Shown here: in pieces, positions 1 to 8,124 of the stretch | How positions within the stretch are numbered: position 1 is the first letter of the stretch | How the letters are laid out: each line of letters begins with the position of its first letter | Origin: an uncultured archaeon | GTDB lineage: Archaea > Thermoproteota > Nitrososphaeria > Nitrososphaerales > CALBXV01 | Assembly (NCBI GenBank): GCA_937890045.1 | Contig: CALBXV010000118.1 | Coordinates: forward strand, 1 to 14,947 | DNA: 14,947 nucleotides | Reading direction: 5' to 3' | The notes under the pieces: model-generated | Database searches by the model: none | What the model saw: the letters and a program-made list of their open reading frames with translations, nothing else | Told to the model about the DNA's origin: nothing | Position numbers and translations under genes: made by a program

Positions 1-416
1 TCTAATAATTTTTTAGGATTTAAAGTTTCTGATTCTAAAAGAAATTGTGTTGTTATAGAATTCGCATCTTCCTCTATTATTTCAAGACCAACTAAATGCC
101 TTACTGTTTGAATGATTTGTTTCATATCTTTAAAATTTAATCTTTGTTTACCTTTGATTTGGATTATATCATATCCTAATAAATATGCTCCAATTACTTC
201 ATTTATTATTTTATCAATATCTAAATTTGGATAGGTGATCTCGATTTTTTTTAAATCTATAATTTTACTGGGTGAATATATTATTAAACTATCATCTTTC
301 AATATTTCTATTGATAAAATATTTCCACGTTTAATTTGATTTTTTTTTATCCAAGATTTTGGTAATGAAATAAACGCTGTACCACCACCTAATTCTTGAA
401 CTTTTCGATTATCCAT
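1..416 (-). CDS. PhoU-like phosphate uptake regulator with N-terminal AbrB domain (partial, 3' end missing)
   Basis: Reverse-strand reading from the ATG at 414-416 stays open for 138 codons and runs off the left edge, so the C-terminal part is missing. The protein begins MDNRKVQELGGGTAFISLPK followed by SWIKKNQIKRGNILSIE: this is the SpoVT/AbrB swapped-hairpin DNA-binding fold (about residues 3-48) with the usual GGT-x-x-ISLPK-x-W and KG-D/N pattern. From about residue 60 a helical stretch (IDKIINEVIGAYLLGYDIIQIKG, then KQIIQTVRHLVGLEIIEED) matches the start of the archaeal PhoU-like module. Such AbrB-PhoU proteins are annotated in archaea as phosphate uptake regulators; the exact target is not known from this sequence. 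It diverges from pantoate kinase, with 68 bases between start codons that hold both promoters. Family call is good; the phosphate role is inferred from the family. Confidence 0.8.
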   Translation of the reverse strand, partial: MDNRKVQELGGGTAFISLPKSWIKKNQIKRGNILSIEILKDDSLIIYSPSKIIDLKKIEITYPNLDIDKIINEVIGAYLLGYDIIQIKGKQRLNFKDMKQIIQTVRHLVGLEIIEEDANSITTQFLLESETLNPKKLL

Positions 417-440
417 AAATATTTAAAGTTCTTTAAATTA

Positions 441-460
441 TTTATAGATTATTTTAATAT
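441..460. promoter_or_regulatory. Divergent box A (TATA) promoters
   Basis: The gap between the PhoU-like gene and pantoate kinase is almost pure A/T. On the plus strand TTTTAATAT at 452-460 lies 25-33 bases before the ATG at 485. On the minus strand AATCTATAAA (reverse of 441-450) lies 25-34 bases before the ATG at 416. Both distances suit box A of nearly leaderless archaeal mRNAs. The two elements are adjacent, so the two transcripts may compete for TBP. Promoter use is inferred from position and composition only. Confidence 0.45.
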
Positions 461-484
461 AAACAAAAATCTTTGTAAATAATA

Positions 485-1390
485 ATGTTAGTGAAAACAT
501 TCTGCCCCGCTCATATTACTGGATTTCTTGAAGCAAATATAGTACAAGATTCACTTTATAGTGGTTCTAAAGGTGCTGGATTTTCAACTGCTTTAGGTAT
601 AACTACTATAGTAAATTTAAAAAAAAGTGATAAATCTAAACATAAAATATATTTTAATAACGTATTTTCTGAAGCTCCTGTTTCAAATTATGTAATTAAT
701 CTATTTGAAAAATTATTAAAACAAAATTTTGACATATCTGTGGACCACCGTATTAGTGTTCCACTAAATTCAGGATTTGGTACTAGTGGTGCAGGTGCTT
801 TAAGTTTAGCATTAGGAATAAATGAGACACTATGTCAACCTTTAACTAGAAATGAAGTTGTAAACATTGCTCATGAAGCTGAAATTTATTGTAAAACAGG
901 ATTAGGTACTGTGATTGCTGAAAATATCGGAGGATTTGAAATTCGAACCCAAGCTGGAGTTCCTGGAATTGGAAAAATAAAAAAATTATCTATTAATTAT
1001 AATAAATATCTAGCTATAATTCTACATTTAGGACAATTATCTACATCTGATATACTTAATAATTATAACTCTTCTTCAAATTTAAATCAACTTGGAAGTC
1101 AACTGGTACAAAATTTTAATGATCAACCAAAAATTAATAATTTTCTTAAATTTTCTCGAAAATTTTTCGATAATTCCAATTTATTTGATAAAAAATTAAA
1201 AAAAATACTTGATATATTAGATACCACTGGATTTACTTTTAGTATGGCTATGTTTGGAAAAACATTATTTTCTATAATAAAAATTAATGAAATTATTGAG
1301 ATTGAAAAAGTTATAAAAAAATTAGTTAAAAATAATAACCAAATTATAATAACTCAATTTGATACTCAAGGAGCCCGTCTAATATCATGA
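485..1390 (+). CDS. Pantoate kinase (GHMP kinase family)
   Basis: Phosphorylates pantoate with ATP to 4-phosphopantoate, the first step of the archaeal CoA route that differs from bacteria (where pantothenate is made first and then phosphorylated). The 301-residue protein starts with FCPAHITGFLE, the pantoate-kinase version of the GHMP N-terminus, and carries the ATP-binding GHMP loop PLNSGFGTSGAG at residues 93-104. HEAEIYCKTGLGTV (130-143) and a GG-E-R-GVPG segment (149-161) are also typical of archaeal pantoate kinases. Length is normal for the family. The ATG at 485 is preceded by a box A about 25-33 bases upstream, which supports this start and a leaderless message. The last four bases overlap the next gene (ATGA), so the two are almost certainly co-transcribed and translationally coupled. 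Confidence 0.93.
   Translation: MLVKTFCPAHITGFLEANIVQDSLYSGSKGAGFSTALGITTIVNLKKSDKSKHKIYFNNVFSEAPVSNYVINLFEKLLKQNFDISVDHRISVPLNSGFGTSGAGALSLALGINETLCQPLTRNEVVNIAHEAEIYCKTGLGTVIAENIGGFEIRTQAGVPGIGKIKKLSINYNKYLAIILHLGQLSTSDILNNYNSSSNLNQLGSQLVQNFNDQPKINNFLKFSRKFFDNSNLFDKKLKKILDILDTTGFTFSMAMFGKTLFSIIKINEIIEIEKVIKKLVKNNNQIIITQFDTQGARLIS
1368..1373 (+). promoter_or_regulatory. Shine-Dalgarno-like AAGGAG before the phosphopantothenate synthetase gene
   Basis: AAGGAG lies inside the end of the pantoate kinase gene, 13 bases before the ATG at 1387. The match to the archaeal anti-SD is good but the spacing is longer than usual. Internal operon genes in archaea often use such sites. Confidence 0.4.
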
Positions 1391-2148
1391 ATTCTATTTC
1401 TTCTAAACACCCAAGATTTAAATCATTAATTATTAGAGAAAAAATTATACATAATTTTAACAACGGATCTGTTGTAAATCACGGATTAATAGCTCATGGT
1501 AGAGGTGAAGCATTTGATTATTTAATTGGTGAAACCACTACTCCACCAACTATTAATGCAATTAAAGCAGCAGCAATTACTTTATTAAATTCTCAAAATC
1601 CTGTAATATCTGTGAACGGTAATGTAGCTGCTTTAGTTCCAAATGAAATAGTGAAATTATCGAATATAATTAATTGTAAAATTGAAATTAATTTATTTCA
1701 TCAATCAAAAACACGAACAAAGATTATTTCCAATCTTCTTTATAAATCAGGAGCTAAAGAAATTTTAGGACTAAAGTCTTTAATCAATATTCCAGAAATA
1801 TTTAGTAATCGAAGTCAAGTAGATCCTGAAGGTATTTTTAAAGCTGATACTGTTCTTGTACCTTTAGAAGATGGTGATAGAGTACAAACATTAGTTAAAA
1901 TGGGTAAAAAAGTTATTGTTATAGATTTAAATCCCCTATCTCGAAGTTCTAAATATGCTACTATATCAATTATTGATAATGTTGTACGCGCATTTCCTTT
2001 ATTACTTTCTTATATCAAACAATTTAAGAATAATAACAATAAACTTGAGCTCAATGAATTTCATAATTCACATAATATTAAATTATGTCTAAAATATATC
2101 AATAAGAATCTTTCACAAAAATTTACTAAATATAATTTTAAAATATAA
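1387..2148 (+). CDS. 4-phosphopantoate--beta-alanine ligase (phosphopantothenate synthetase, PPS)
   Basis: Joins 4-phosphopantoate, made by the preceding gene, to beta-alanine with ATP cleavage, giving 4'-phosphopantothenate for CoA synthesis. The 253-residue protein matches the archaeal family throughout: KHPRFKSLIIREKI (7-20), the invariant HGRGEAFDYLIGE (37-49), NPVISVNGNVAAL (71-83), VPLEDGDR (158-165) and DLNPLSRSS (180-188). The family is unrelated to bacterial PanC. The start is fixed by the ATGA overlap with pantoate kinase and by the N-terminus lining up with the family. The C-terminal 40 residues are lysine- and asparagine-rich and poorly conserved, as expected in such an A+T-rich genome. 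Confidence 0.93.
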   Translation: MNSISSKHPRFKSLIIREKIIHNFNNGSVVNHGLIAHGRGEAFDYLIGETTTPPTINAIKAAAITLLNSQNPVISVNGNVAALVPNEIVKLSNIINCKIEINLFHQSKTRTKIISNLLYKSGAKEILGLKSLINIPEIFSNRSQVDPEGIFKADTVLVPLEDGDRVQTLVKMGKKVIVIDLNPLSRSSKYATISIIDNVVRAFPLLLSYIKQFKNNNNKLELNEFHNSHNIKLCLKYINKNLSQKFTKYNFKI

Positions 2149-2171
2149 GGAAAGTTGATGGGTTTATTTAT

Positions 2172-3020
2172 ATGACTAAAATTACTTTTACAGACATCTT
2201 AAATTATAAGAAAAATAAAAGAAAAATTGTTGCAATTACTTCATATGATTATCCAACTGCTAAAATTGCTGATAATATAAATATAGATATTATTCTAGTA
2301 GGTGATTCCGGAGGAACTGTAGTATTAGGACATCAAAATATTACTTCTGTTACTTTAGATGAAATTAAAATGATGTTACAAGCAGTTAATAGAGGTGTTC
2401 AAACATCATTAATAGTAGTTGATATGCCTTATAATTCATATAATACTAATATTGAATTAACATTAAAAAATGCAAATGAACTTATTAAATTAGGTGCTAA
2501 TGCAGTTAAACTTGAGGGTGGTATACACATGCAATCTACCATTAAAAAACTAGTTGATTCTGACATTCCTGTCATGGGTCATATAGGATTAACACCTCAA
2601 ACCACCTCATTTCATGGCAAGTATCAAGTACAAGGAAAAACTAAAATTTCAGCAAACAAAATTCTTAATGATGCATACGCATTACAAAATGCTGGTGTAT
2701 TTTCAATTGTATTAGAATTAGTAACTTCTGAAATTGCTCAAATAGTTACTGAATCTATTGATATACCTACAATTGGTATAGGATCTGGTATAAATTGTGA
2801 TGGACAAATATTAGTACTTCATGATATGATTGGACTGTATGATGAAATGAATTTGAAATTTGTTAAGAAATACGCAAATATTAAAAATTCTTTATCTAAT
2901 GCGTTAAAATCTTACAAAAACGATGTTATTTCATCTACTTTTCCAAGTGTTAAAAATACATTTTATATGAGTAAAAAAGAATACAATCATTTAATCCACA
3001 GTTTAAATAAAAAAAACTAA
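2172..3020 (+). CDS. panB: 3-methyl-2-oxobutanoate hydroxymethyltransferase (ketopantoate hydroxymethyltransferase)
   Basis: Transfers a hydroxymethyl group from 5,10-methylene-tetrahydrofolate (or the archaeal C1 carrier) to 2-oxoisovalerate, giving ketopantoate, the precursor of the pantoate used by the first gene of this block. The 282-residue TIM-barrel protein shows the family signatures: ITSYDYPTAKIAD (22-34), the metal-binding VGDS (D45) and D84 in VVDMPY, KLEGG (113-117), GHIGLTPQ (136-143), the catalytic glutamate E182 in VLELV, and GIGSG-x3-DGQ (202-212). Length is close to E. coli PanB. The gene starts 23 bases after the PPS stop with a GGAAAG purine stretch at 2149-2154. The ATG at 2158 is out of frame and not used. 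The reductase making pantoate from ketopantoate is not in the window. Confidence 0.95.
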   Translation: MTKITFTDILNYKKNKRKIVAITSYDYPTAKIADNINIDIILVGDSGGTVVLGHQNITSVTLDEIKMMLQAVNRGVQTSLIVVDMPYNSYNTNIELTLKNANELIKLGANAVKLEGGIHMQSTIKKLVDSDIPVMGHIGLTPQTTSFHGKYQVQGKTKISANKILNDAYALQNAGVFSIVLELVTSEIAQIVTESIDIPTIGIGSGINCDGQILVLHDMIGLYDEMNLKFVKKYANIKNSLSNALKSYKNDVISSTFPSVKNTFYMSKKEYNHLIHSLNKKN

Positions 3021-3037
3021 AATACCTATACTTATTT

Positions 3038-3057
3038 CAAATATAATATTATATAAG
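3038..3057 (+). promoter_or_regulatory. Box A promoter of the 2-oxoacid oxidoreductase genes
   Basis: The 47-base gap after panB holds an A/T-only stretch (AAATATAATATTATATAA, 3038-3055) whose TATA-like core lies about 20-30 bases before the ATG at 3068. This suggests that the oxidoreductase pair has its own promoter instead of depending only on the CoA operon. No terminator hairpin is visible between panB and this element. Inferred from position and composition. Confidence 0.4.
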
Positions 3058-3067
3058 TGTAAAAGAA

Positions 3068-5026
3068 ATGATTGAAAATGATATTAGTTGGATGGTTGGA
3101 GGAGCTCAAGGCAGTGGAGTAGATTCAGCGGCAACTATATTTGCACGTGGTTGTAATTATGTTGGATTGTATGTTTATGGTCAAAGAGAATATTATTCAA
3201 ATATAATAGGAGAACATAGTTATTTTATTGTTAGAGTAAATTCTAATCCTGTCCGCTCACATTTTAATCAAATTAATTTATTAACTACATTTGATGCTGA
3301 AACTATTGCACGTCATTTTTTAACTATAGTTGATAACGGTGGATTGATCTATGATCCAAATACTACAAATATTAAATTATCAGATATTGCAACATTTGAA
3401 AAACGATTATTATATGATACTGAAGCATATCTTAAAAATAAAGGTCTAAACGATACATTAGATGATATTCTTACCGATTGCAGTAATAGAGGAGTCAAAC
3501 TTTATCCAGTTGATTATTCCAAATTAATAAAAGAAGTTGCAAATAAATTTCCTGATACTAAACTGAGTAATCTTACTAAAATGACTAATCTTATGGCTGT
3601 TTCCTGCTCTTTTTCACTACTAAATTTTGATTTAGAAAAATTATTTCTTGCTATAGAACACACTTTTAAGAATAAAAATAAAATAATCGAGATGAATAAA
3701 ATTGCTGCTCAGTATAGTTATGATTATATGAATACCAGTTATCAAAACTCATTTAATTATAACCTCAAAAATATTGATGTAGAAGAAAAACGTATATTTA
3801 TACAAGGCAGTCAAGCAGTTGCTTTAGGAAAATTAACTGCTGGATGTAGATTTCAAACTTATTATCCTATTAGTCCAGCTACTGATGAAAGTGTTTATCT
3901 TTCAGGTCATGAAACATTTAAAATTGAAAATGATTCAAATGAAAATAATGATAATTTACAACGTTCTATGTTAGTTGTTCAAACTGAAGATGAAATCTCA
4001 GCTATTACAATGGCTACTGGAGCTGCTGTTGCAGGTACTCGATCCTCTACTTCAACATCTGGACCTGGATTTTCACTTATGGCTGAAGGTATTGGTTGGA
4101 CTGGTATGAATGAAGTTCCTATTGTTATTACATTATATCAACGTGGTGGACCAAGTACTGGATTACCAACTAGACATGAACAAGGCGATCTAAAATTTGC
4201 TTTAAATGCTGGACATGGAGAATTCCCAAAAATTGTTGTTGCTTCTGGAGATATTGAAGAATGTTTTTATGATTCGATTCAAGTTTTTAATTATGCTGAC
4301 AAATTTCAATTACCTGTAATTCATATAGTTGATAAAGCATTAGCAAGTACTACTTTAACAACACCTATTTTTAATACACAAAATATTGAAATTGATCGAG
4401 GCAAGTTAATTACTCCTGAAACTTCAGAACAAATTACAGACAAATATTCTAGATTTAAATTTACTAGTGATGGTATATCTCCTCGTACAATATTAGGCAC
4501 TCCTAATGGGTTATTTTGGTTAACTGGTGATGAACATGATGAAAATGGTAATATAACTGAAGATCCAATTACTCGAATGAGAATTATGGAAAAACGAATG
4601 AAAAAACTTGAATTAGCTGATAAACAAATTACTGTAAAAGATAAAGTTAGTATTTACGGTTCAAAAGATGCAAATATAACAATTGTAAGTTGGGGGTCTA
4701 CTAAAGGAGTAATATTAGATGTAATAGACAAATTAAATAGTTATGATAATAAAAAAGTAAATTTTATACAAATTAAATTACTTTCCCCATTTCCAACACA
4801 AACTGTTCAAAATTTATTATCAAATTCATCTAAAAAAATTAGTGTAGAAATGAATTATACTTCTCAACTAGCATCTGTAGTACGAGAACATACTGGTATA
4901 TCTATGGATCATTTTATAACTAAATATAATGGCCGTCCTATGAAATTTGATGAATTATATCATGCAATAAAGAAACTTATATTAGACAATACTCCTAACA
5001 AAATTGTGTTGACTCATGGCGCTTAA
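3068..5026 (+). CDS. 2-oxoacid:ferredoxin oxidoreductase, fused gamma/alpha subunit
   Basis: Together with the next gene it oxidatively decarboxylates a 2-oxoacid (pyruvate or 2-oxoglutarate) with CoA to an acyl-CoA, CO2 and reduced ferredoxin; run in reverse it can fix CO2. The 652-residue chain is a domain fusion: gamma domain about residues 7-205 ([18 protein letters not shown] at 11-28, then [15 protein letters not shown]), alpha domain from about 243 with [10 protein letters not shown] (266-275), [21 protein letters not shown] (305-325) and [18 protein letters not shown] (358-375), and a transketolase C-terminal-like domain from about 530. The YPITPSTE-type motif reads YPISPATD here. This layout is that of the two-subunit enzymes of aerobic archaea such as Sulfolobus, which lack a separate ferredoxin-like delta subunit. 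Substrate preference cannot be read from the sequence. Confidence 0.94.
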   Translation: MIENDISWMVGGAQGSGVDSAATIFARGCNYVGLYVYGQREYYSNIIGEHSYFIVRVNSNPVRSHFNQINLLTTFDAETIARHFLTIVDNGGLIYDPNTTNIKLSDIATFEKRLLYDTEAYLKNKGLNDTLDDILTDCSNRGVKLYPVDYSKLIKEVANKFPDTKLSNLTKMTNLMAVSCSFSLLNFDLEKLFLAIEHTFKNKNKIIEMNKIAAQYSYDYMNTSYQNSFNYNLKNIDVEEKRIFIQGSQAVALGKLTAGCRFQTYYPISPATDESVYLSGHETFKIENDSNENNDNLQRSMLVVQTEDEISAITMATGAAVAGTRSSTSTSGPGFSLMAEGIGWTGMNEVPIVITLYQRGGPSTGLPTRHEQGDLKFALNAGHGEFPKIVVASGDIEECFYDSIQVFNYADKFQLPVIHIVDKALASTTLTTPIFNTQNIEIDRGKLITPETSEQITDKYSRFKFTSDGISPRTILGTPNGLFWLTGDEHDENGNITEDPITRMRIMEKRMKKLELADKQITVKDKVSIYGSKDANITIVSWGSTKGVILDVIDKLNSYDNKKVNFIQIKLLSPFPTQTVQNLLSNSSKKISVEMNYTSQLASVVREHTGISMDHFITKYNGRPMKFDELYHAIKKLILDNTPNKIVLTHGA

Positions 5027-5975
5027 ACTTACTGATTTTAAAACCCCCATTCATAATGATTGGTGTCCTGGTTGCGGTGATTTTGGTATATTATCAAGTT
5101 TACAAATGGCGTTTACAGACATGCAATTAGAACCACATAATGTTGCTTTATTTACTGGAATTGGTTGTTCAGGAAAAACTCATCAATATATGAATACTTA
5201 TGGTATACATACTTTACATGGTAGAGTATTACCATTTGCAACAGGTGCAAAATTAGCTAATCCTGATTTAAATGTTATAGCTGTTGGTGGTGATGGCGAT
5301 GGATTAGGTATTGGATCAGGACATTTTGTTAATGCTGGAAGAAGGAATATCGATTTTACTTATGTATTATTTAATAATGGAGTTTATGGCTTAACTAAAG
5401 GTCAAGCTTCTCCAACATTAAAATTAGGTTTACAACCTAAATCTCTACCAAAACCTAATATTGTTGAATCAATTAACCCAATTCTTCTTGCATTTTCTGC
5501 TGGTTACACATTTATTGCTCGTGGTTACTCTTTTGATGTTAAACATCTTAAAGAACTTATTATTAAAGGAATCCAACATCGTGGGTCTGCGTTTATTGAT
5601 GTGTTACAACCATGTCCAACATATAATAATCTTAATACACAATCTTGGTTTAGTGAAGTAGATCAAAATACTAAAATTCCTCGTACATACAAATTAGAAG
5701 AAACTGATTATGACCCTGTTATTAATAAGTCAGATGATGAAAATGATTTAGAATTGAAAATTAATCAATTAGTTAAGAAAGCTACTGAATGGGGTGATAA
5801 AATACCTCTAGGAGTCTACTATCAAAATGAAACCGTATCTACGTTTGAAGAGCGAATCATTTCGAATATTCCAAATTATAGATCTCAAAATCCTGTTAAA
5901 CAACTTATTAATTCATCCAAAGGTCATGGAATTACTGATTTAACTAAACATTTTGATGAGTTAACTGTTAGTTAA
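5016..5975 (+). CDS. 2-oxoacid:ferredoxin oxidoreductase, beta subunit
   Basis: TPP-binding catalytic subunit of the same enzyme, 319 residues. The N-terminus has [11 protein letters not shown] (14-24), with C17 and C20. C51 in GIGCSGK and C200 in QPCPTYNN complete the four cysteines expected to hold the single [4Fe-4S] cluster of the archaeal two-subunit enzymes. The TPP/Mg2+ site is [14 protein letters not shown] (91-104) followed by [15 protein letters not shown] (120-134). All catalytic features appear intact. The gene overlaps the alpha subunit by 11 bases (ATG at 5016, alpha stop ending at 5026), so coupled translation in equal amounts is likely. Its stop codon directly abuts the stop of the convergent MFS gene. 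Confidence 0.95.
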   Translation: MALKLTDFKTPIHNDWCPGCGDFGILSSLQMAFTDMQLEPHNVALFTGIGCSGKTHQYMNTYGIHTLHGRVLPFATGAKLANPDLNVIAVGGDGDGLGIGSGHFVNAGRRNIDFTYVLFNNGVYGLTKGQASPTLKLGLQPKSLPKPNIVESINPILLAFSAGYTFIARGYSFDVKHLKELIIKGIQHRGSAFIDVLQPCPTYNNLNTQSWFSEVDQNTKIPRTYKLEETDYDPVINKSDDENDLELKINQLVKKATEWGDKIPLGVYYQNETVSTFEERIISNIPNYRSQNPVKQLINSSKGHGITDLTKHFDELTVS

Positions 5976-5979
5976 TTAA
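5961..5979. other. Convergent stop codons with a small inverted repeat
   Basis: The beta-subunit TAA (5973-5975) is followed at once by the MFS stop (TTA on the plus strand, 5976-5978). TTAACT (5961-5966) and AGTTAA (5970-5975) form a 6-bp inverted repeat with a 3-base loop, and TTAATTAA (5972-5979) is palindromic. No clear poly-T terminator follows on either strand, so the messages probably end inside the opposite gene. Whether the small hairpin matters is uncertain. Confidence 0.35.
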
Positions 5980-7205
5980 ATTTCTGATTCTATAACTTTA
6001 GGATCTTTTCCAAATCTTGTATAAATTGCGATTGTTATAACTATTAATATTGCACTCAAATAAAATGGAAATGCCGGGTTATATTCATATACATAAAAAC
6101 CAATTATTGGTCCAATTATTGCCCCTGCTGTCCAATATGCTTCAGTTATACCAGTTAATTTACCTCTAATTTTTTTAGGCATTAAATCTTCTTGTGTTGA
6201 TGAAATTGTAGGGAATAATGTACCATGACATGCACTTCTTATCCCCATTATTACAACAATTAAAATTATTATGCTAGTTGATGGTATTGCAACTGTAAAT
6301 ATTGCACTTAGTATTCCACCAAGTATTATTATTTGCTTTCTATATCCTTTATCTGCTAAACGACCTATAGGAAATTGTATTAAACTTCCACATAATCCAG
6401 ATAGAAAAAATGCACTTGAAAGCCATAGAACTGCTACTACTCTGTCAAGACCTATAACTTCATATATGTACATTGCTAAAACTGGTTGAATAAATGATAA
6501 TCCAAATCCATGTGCAAATCTTAATGCAAGTAATGAATTAAATGTAGATTTGAATTTTTTTGCAATTTGAATTGATTTATTTGACGAAGGTTCTATTAAA
6601 CTATTTTTTAATTGCCGCTTTTCCTTAACAAAAAATATAACAATTAATGCAGAAATGAAAGCAAACAGAGTTCCAACATAAAATGGTAATTTATAACTCT
6701 CTATTTCACTCAAACCTAATATGTTATAACCATAATATTGTATAATCCCTCCAAATGCTGGACCTATTATTAAACCTAACATTACCCCTGTATTAAAAAT
6801 ACTTAAAGCTGTACCTCGTGATCCTGGTTTTATTAAATCTGCTATTAATGCTGCTGAAGATGGCCAAAACATCGCTGCTCCGACACCTTGTAACGATCGA
6901 AAAACCGCTACATGCGTCCAATCTGATGCAATTGGAAATAATATTGTTGAAATCGCATATATCATTAAACCTACTACTATAAGTTTCTTTCTACCTATTT
7001 TATCGGACAATTTTCCAAATGGAATTACTAAAAAGCCTCGCGCTACCATAAATGATGAAGTAATTATTCCTATTTGTATTCCTATACTAGCTCCTAACAG
7101 TGTAGCATAATATGGTAAAAATGAAATAAATAATCCAAAACCAATCATTACATTTGTTCCAGCAATGGCTAACGCAATTATTGATTTATTATATTCTAAT
7201 TTCAT
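5976..7205 (-). CDS. Major facilitator superfamily transporter (DHA1/drug-efflux type)
   Basis: A 409-residue integral membrane protein with the hydrophobicity pattern of 12 transmembrane helices and a charged central loop (about residues 193-222). MFS motif A, GKLSDKIGRKK, is at 64-74 between helices 2 and 3, and its second-half copy GRLADKGYRK is at 281-290. Motif B (FRSLQGVGAA, about 102-111) and the antiporter motif C (GVMLGLIIGPAFGG, 140-153) are present; motif C points to a proton-coupled exporter of the DHA1/TetA-like class, though the substrate cannot be told. It is a single gene on the minus strand between plus-strand blocks, and converges with no gap on the oxidoreductase beta gene. 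The ATG at 7203-7205 gives a short charged N-terminus before helix 1, as usual. Confidence 0.9.
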   Translation of the reverse strand: MKLEYNKSIIALAIAGTNVMIGFGLFISFLPYYATLLGASIGIQIGIITSSFMVARGFLVIPFGKLSDKIGRKKLIVVGLMIYAISTILFPIASDWTHVAVFRSLQGVGAAMFWPSSAALIADLIKPGSRGTALSIFNTGVMLGLIIGPAFGGIIQYYGYNILGLSEIESYKLPFYVGTLFAFISALIVIFFVKEKRQLKNSLIEPSSNKSIQIAKKFKSTFNSLLALRFAHGFGLSFIQPVLAMYIYEVIGLDRVVAVLWLSSAFFLSGLCGSLIQFPIGRLADKGYRKQIIILGGILSAIFTVAIPSTSIIILIVVIMGIRSACHGTLFPTISSTQEDLMPKKIRGKLTGITEAYWTAGAIIGPIIGFYVYEYNPAFPFYLSAILIVITIAIYTRFGKDPKVIESEI

Positions 7206-7246
7206 TAAAAGACTTACTTTAAATGAAATTCACAAAGGTATATGAA

Positions 7247-7256
7247 TTTTTAAATA
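7247..7256 (+). promoter_or_regulatory. Box A upstream of the small gene at 7286
   Basis: TTTTAAATAT is a near-consensus archaeal box A, 30-39 bases before the GTG at 7286. It lies in the 80-base gap between the divergent MFS and small genes, followed by an unbroken run of T (7261-7268). The motif is nearly self-complementary and could also serve the MFS gene, but at 42-51 bases from that ATG it would imply a short 5' leader. Confidence 0.45.
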
Positions 7257-7285
7257 TGAATTTTTTTTATTAATACAATAATTAT

Positions 7286-7555
7286 GTGAGAAATAAAACT
7301 CTTGATCAACTTCGCCAATCTTTACTTTATCATAATACAATTGATGTTTGGCCTTTATCAACAGAAAAACAATGGAATTGGAGAAATGTACAAAATTATG
7401 AAAAATTTCTAAATTATATCAAAAATAATCAAATTGAATTAAAGAAATTAAATATGAAACATTTAATTAATAAAATTGACGGTAAGATTGTTGAATCATT
7501 TTCAATTAGGTTAGATTATGATATAATTAATAAACTAAGAAATTTTAATTTATAA
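7286..7555 (+). CDS. Small hypothetical protein (89 residues)
   Basis: I do not recognise this protein. It reads from a GTG at 7286 (the ATG two bases earlier is followed at once by TGA in its own frame). It is polar and probably helical: an N-terminal half with several tryptophans (W22, W30, W32) around TIDVWPLSTEKQWNWRN, and a lysine/asparagine/isoleucine-rich C-terminal half. No signal peptide, membrane segment, cysteine or metal-binding pattern is visible. Support for a real gene: a box A 30-39 bases upstream, a 270-base open frame in an otherwise empty divergent gap, a 6-base tail-to-tail overlap with the Nudix gene, and a T-rich stretch after the stop. Against: in such A+T-rich DNA, amino acid composition gives little evidence. 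Function unknown. Confidence 0.6.
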   Translation: MRNKTLDQLRQSLLYHNTIDVWPLSTEKQWNWRNVQNYEKFLNYIKNNQIELKKLNMKHLINKIDGKIVESFSIRLDYDIINKLRNFNL

Positions 7556-8089
7556 TATTAATTTTTTATTTTTAGCTATTAATATTCCACATATTGTTTT
7601 TGCATCAGTAATTTTTCCATCTAGAATTAATTTCATAACTTCCTTTACTTTAATTTTTACCACTTCAATATTTTCATCATAATCCAAATTTTTCCGAGTT
7701 TTATATAAATCTGTAGCTATAAATGTATACATAATTTCATTGCTATATCCTGGAGCAACAAATGTTTCTAATATTTGAATAAATTTTTTAGCTTGAAATC
7801 CGGTTTCTTCTTCTAATTCTCTTTTAGCACATGATTTCGGATTTTCATTATTATTTAGTGTACCTGCAGGTAACTCTAATAATATTTTATCTGTTGGATA
7901 ACGAAATTGTTTTATTAATAATATATTCTTTTCATCAATTACTGGTATAATGGCTACCGCTCCATTATGTAACACTACTTCTCTTATAGTATTTCCACCG
8001 GATGGTAATTGCACAATATTCTTTTGTACATTTATTATTTTTCCATTATATACATTAGTTGATTTTAACGTTTTTTCTACTAGATTCAT
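7550..8089 (-). CDS. Nudix hydrolase, ADP-ribose pyrophosphatase-like
   Basis: Likely cleaves ADP-ribose or a related nucleoside diphosphate sugar to AMP and a sugar phosphate, a housekeeping role. The 179-residue protein has a perfect Nudix box G-x5-E-x7-REL-x-EE-x-GF with G76, E82, R90, E91, E94, E95 and G97. A proline at 113 (APGYSNE), 16 residues after the last glycine of the box, is the known hallmark of ADP-ribose pyrophosphatases within the superfamily. The N-terminal beta strands (VYNGKIINVQKNIVQLPSGG, 13-32) and FRYP (62-65) also match the NudF type. The start at 8089 follows a box-A-like CTAAATA on the minus strand 24-30 bases upstream. It is divergent from a second Nudix gene and its last six bases overlap the small gene at 7286-7555. 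Confidence 0.9.
   Translation of the reverse strand: MNLVEKTLKSTNVYNGKIINVQKNIVQLPSGGNTIREVVLHNGAVAIIPVIDEKNILLIKQFRYPTDKILLELPAGTLNNNENPKSCAKRELEEETGFQAKKFIQILETFVAPGYSNEIMYTFIATDLYKTRKNLDYDENIEVVKIKVKEVMKLILDGKITDAKTICGILIAKNKKLIL
7562..7573 (+). terminator. T-rich candidate terminator after the small gene
   Basis: TTTTTTATTTTT begins seven bases after the TAA of the 89-residue gene. Archaeal RNA polymerase stops at such U-rich runs without a hairpin. The run also codes the lysine-rich C-terminus of the convergent Nudix protein, so its presence could be due to coding alone. Confidence 0.35.
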
Positions 8090-8112
8090 ATCTTATTATA
8101 ATTATAATCAAC

Positions 8113-8119
8113 TATTTAG
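8113..8119 (-). promoter_or_regulatory. Box-A-like element of the ADP-ribose pyrophosphatase gene
   Basis: Read on the minus strand this is CTAAATA, 24-30 bases before the ATG at 8089, the distance expected for a leaderless archaeal message. It lies just downstream (for this gene) of the inverted repeat at 8125-8155. Confidence 0.35.
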
Positions 8120-8124
8120 ATTTC

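Noticed and set aside
2158..2160. ATG as an alternative panB start
   Set aside because: Out of frame with PanB; the ATG at 2172 fits the family N-terminus.
5461..5661. 66-codon open frame within the oxidoreductase beta gene
   Set aside because: It is a shifted frame inside an intact conserved gene; the leucine-rich product reflects A+T-rich codons.
6271..6489. 72-codon plus-strand frame opposite the MFS gene
   Set aside because: Antisense shadow of a well-supported transporter, with no promoter or ribosome site.
7261..7268. Run of eight T as a terminator
   Set aside because: It lies between a box A and the GTG start of the small gene, where no plus-strand message needs to end; most likely a chance A/T tract.
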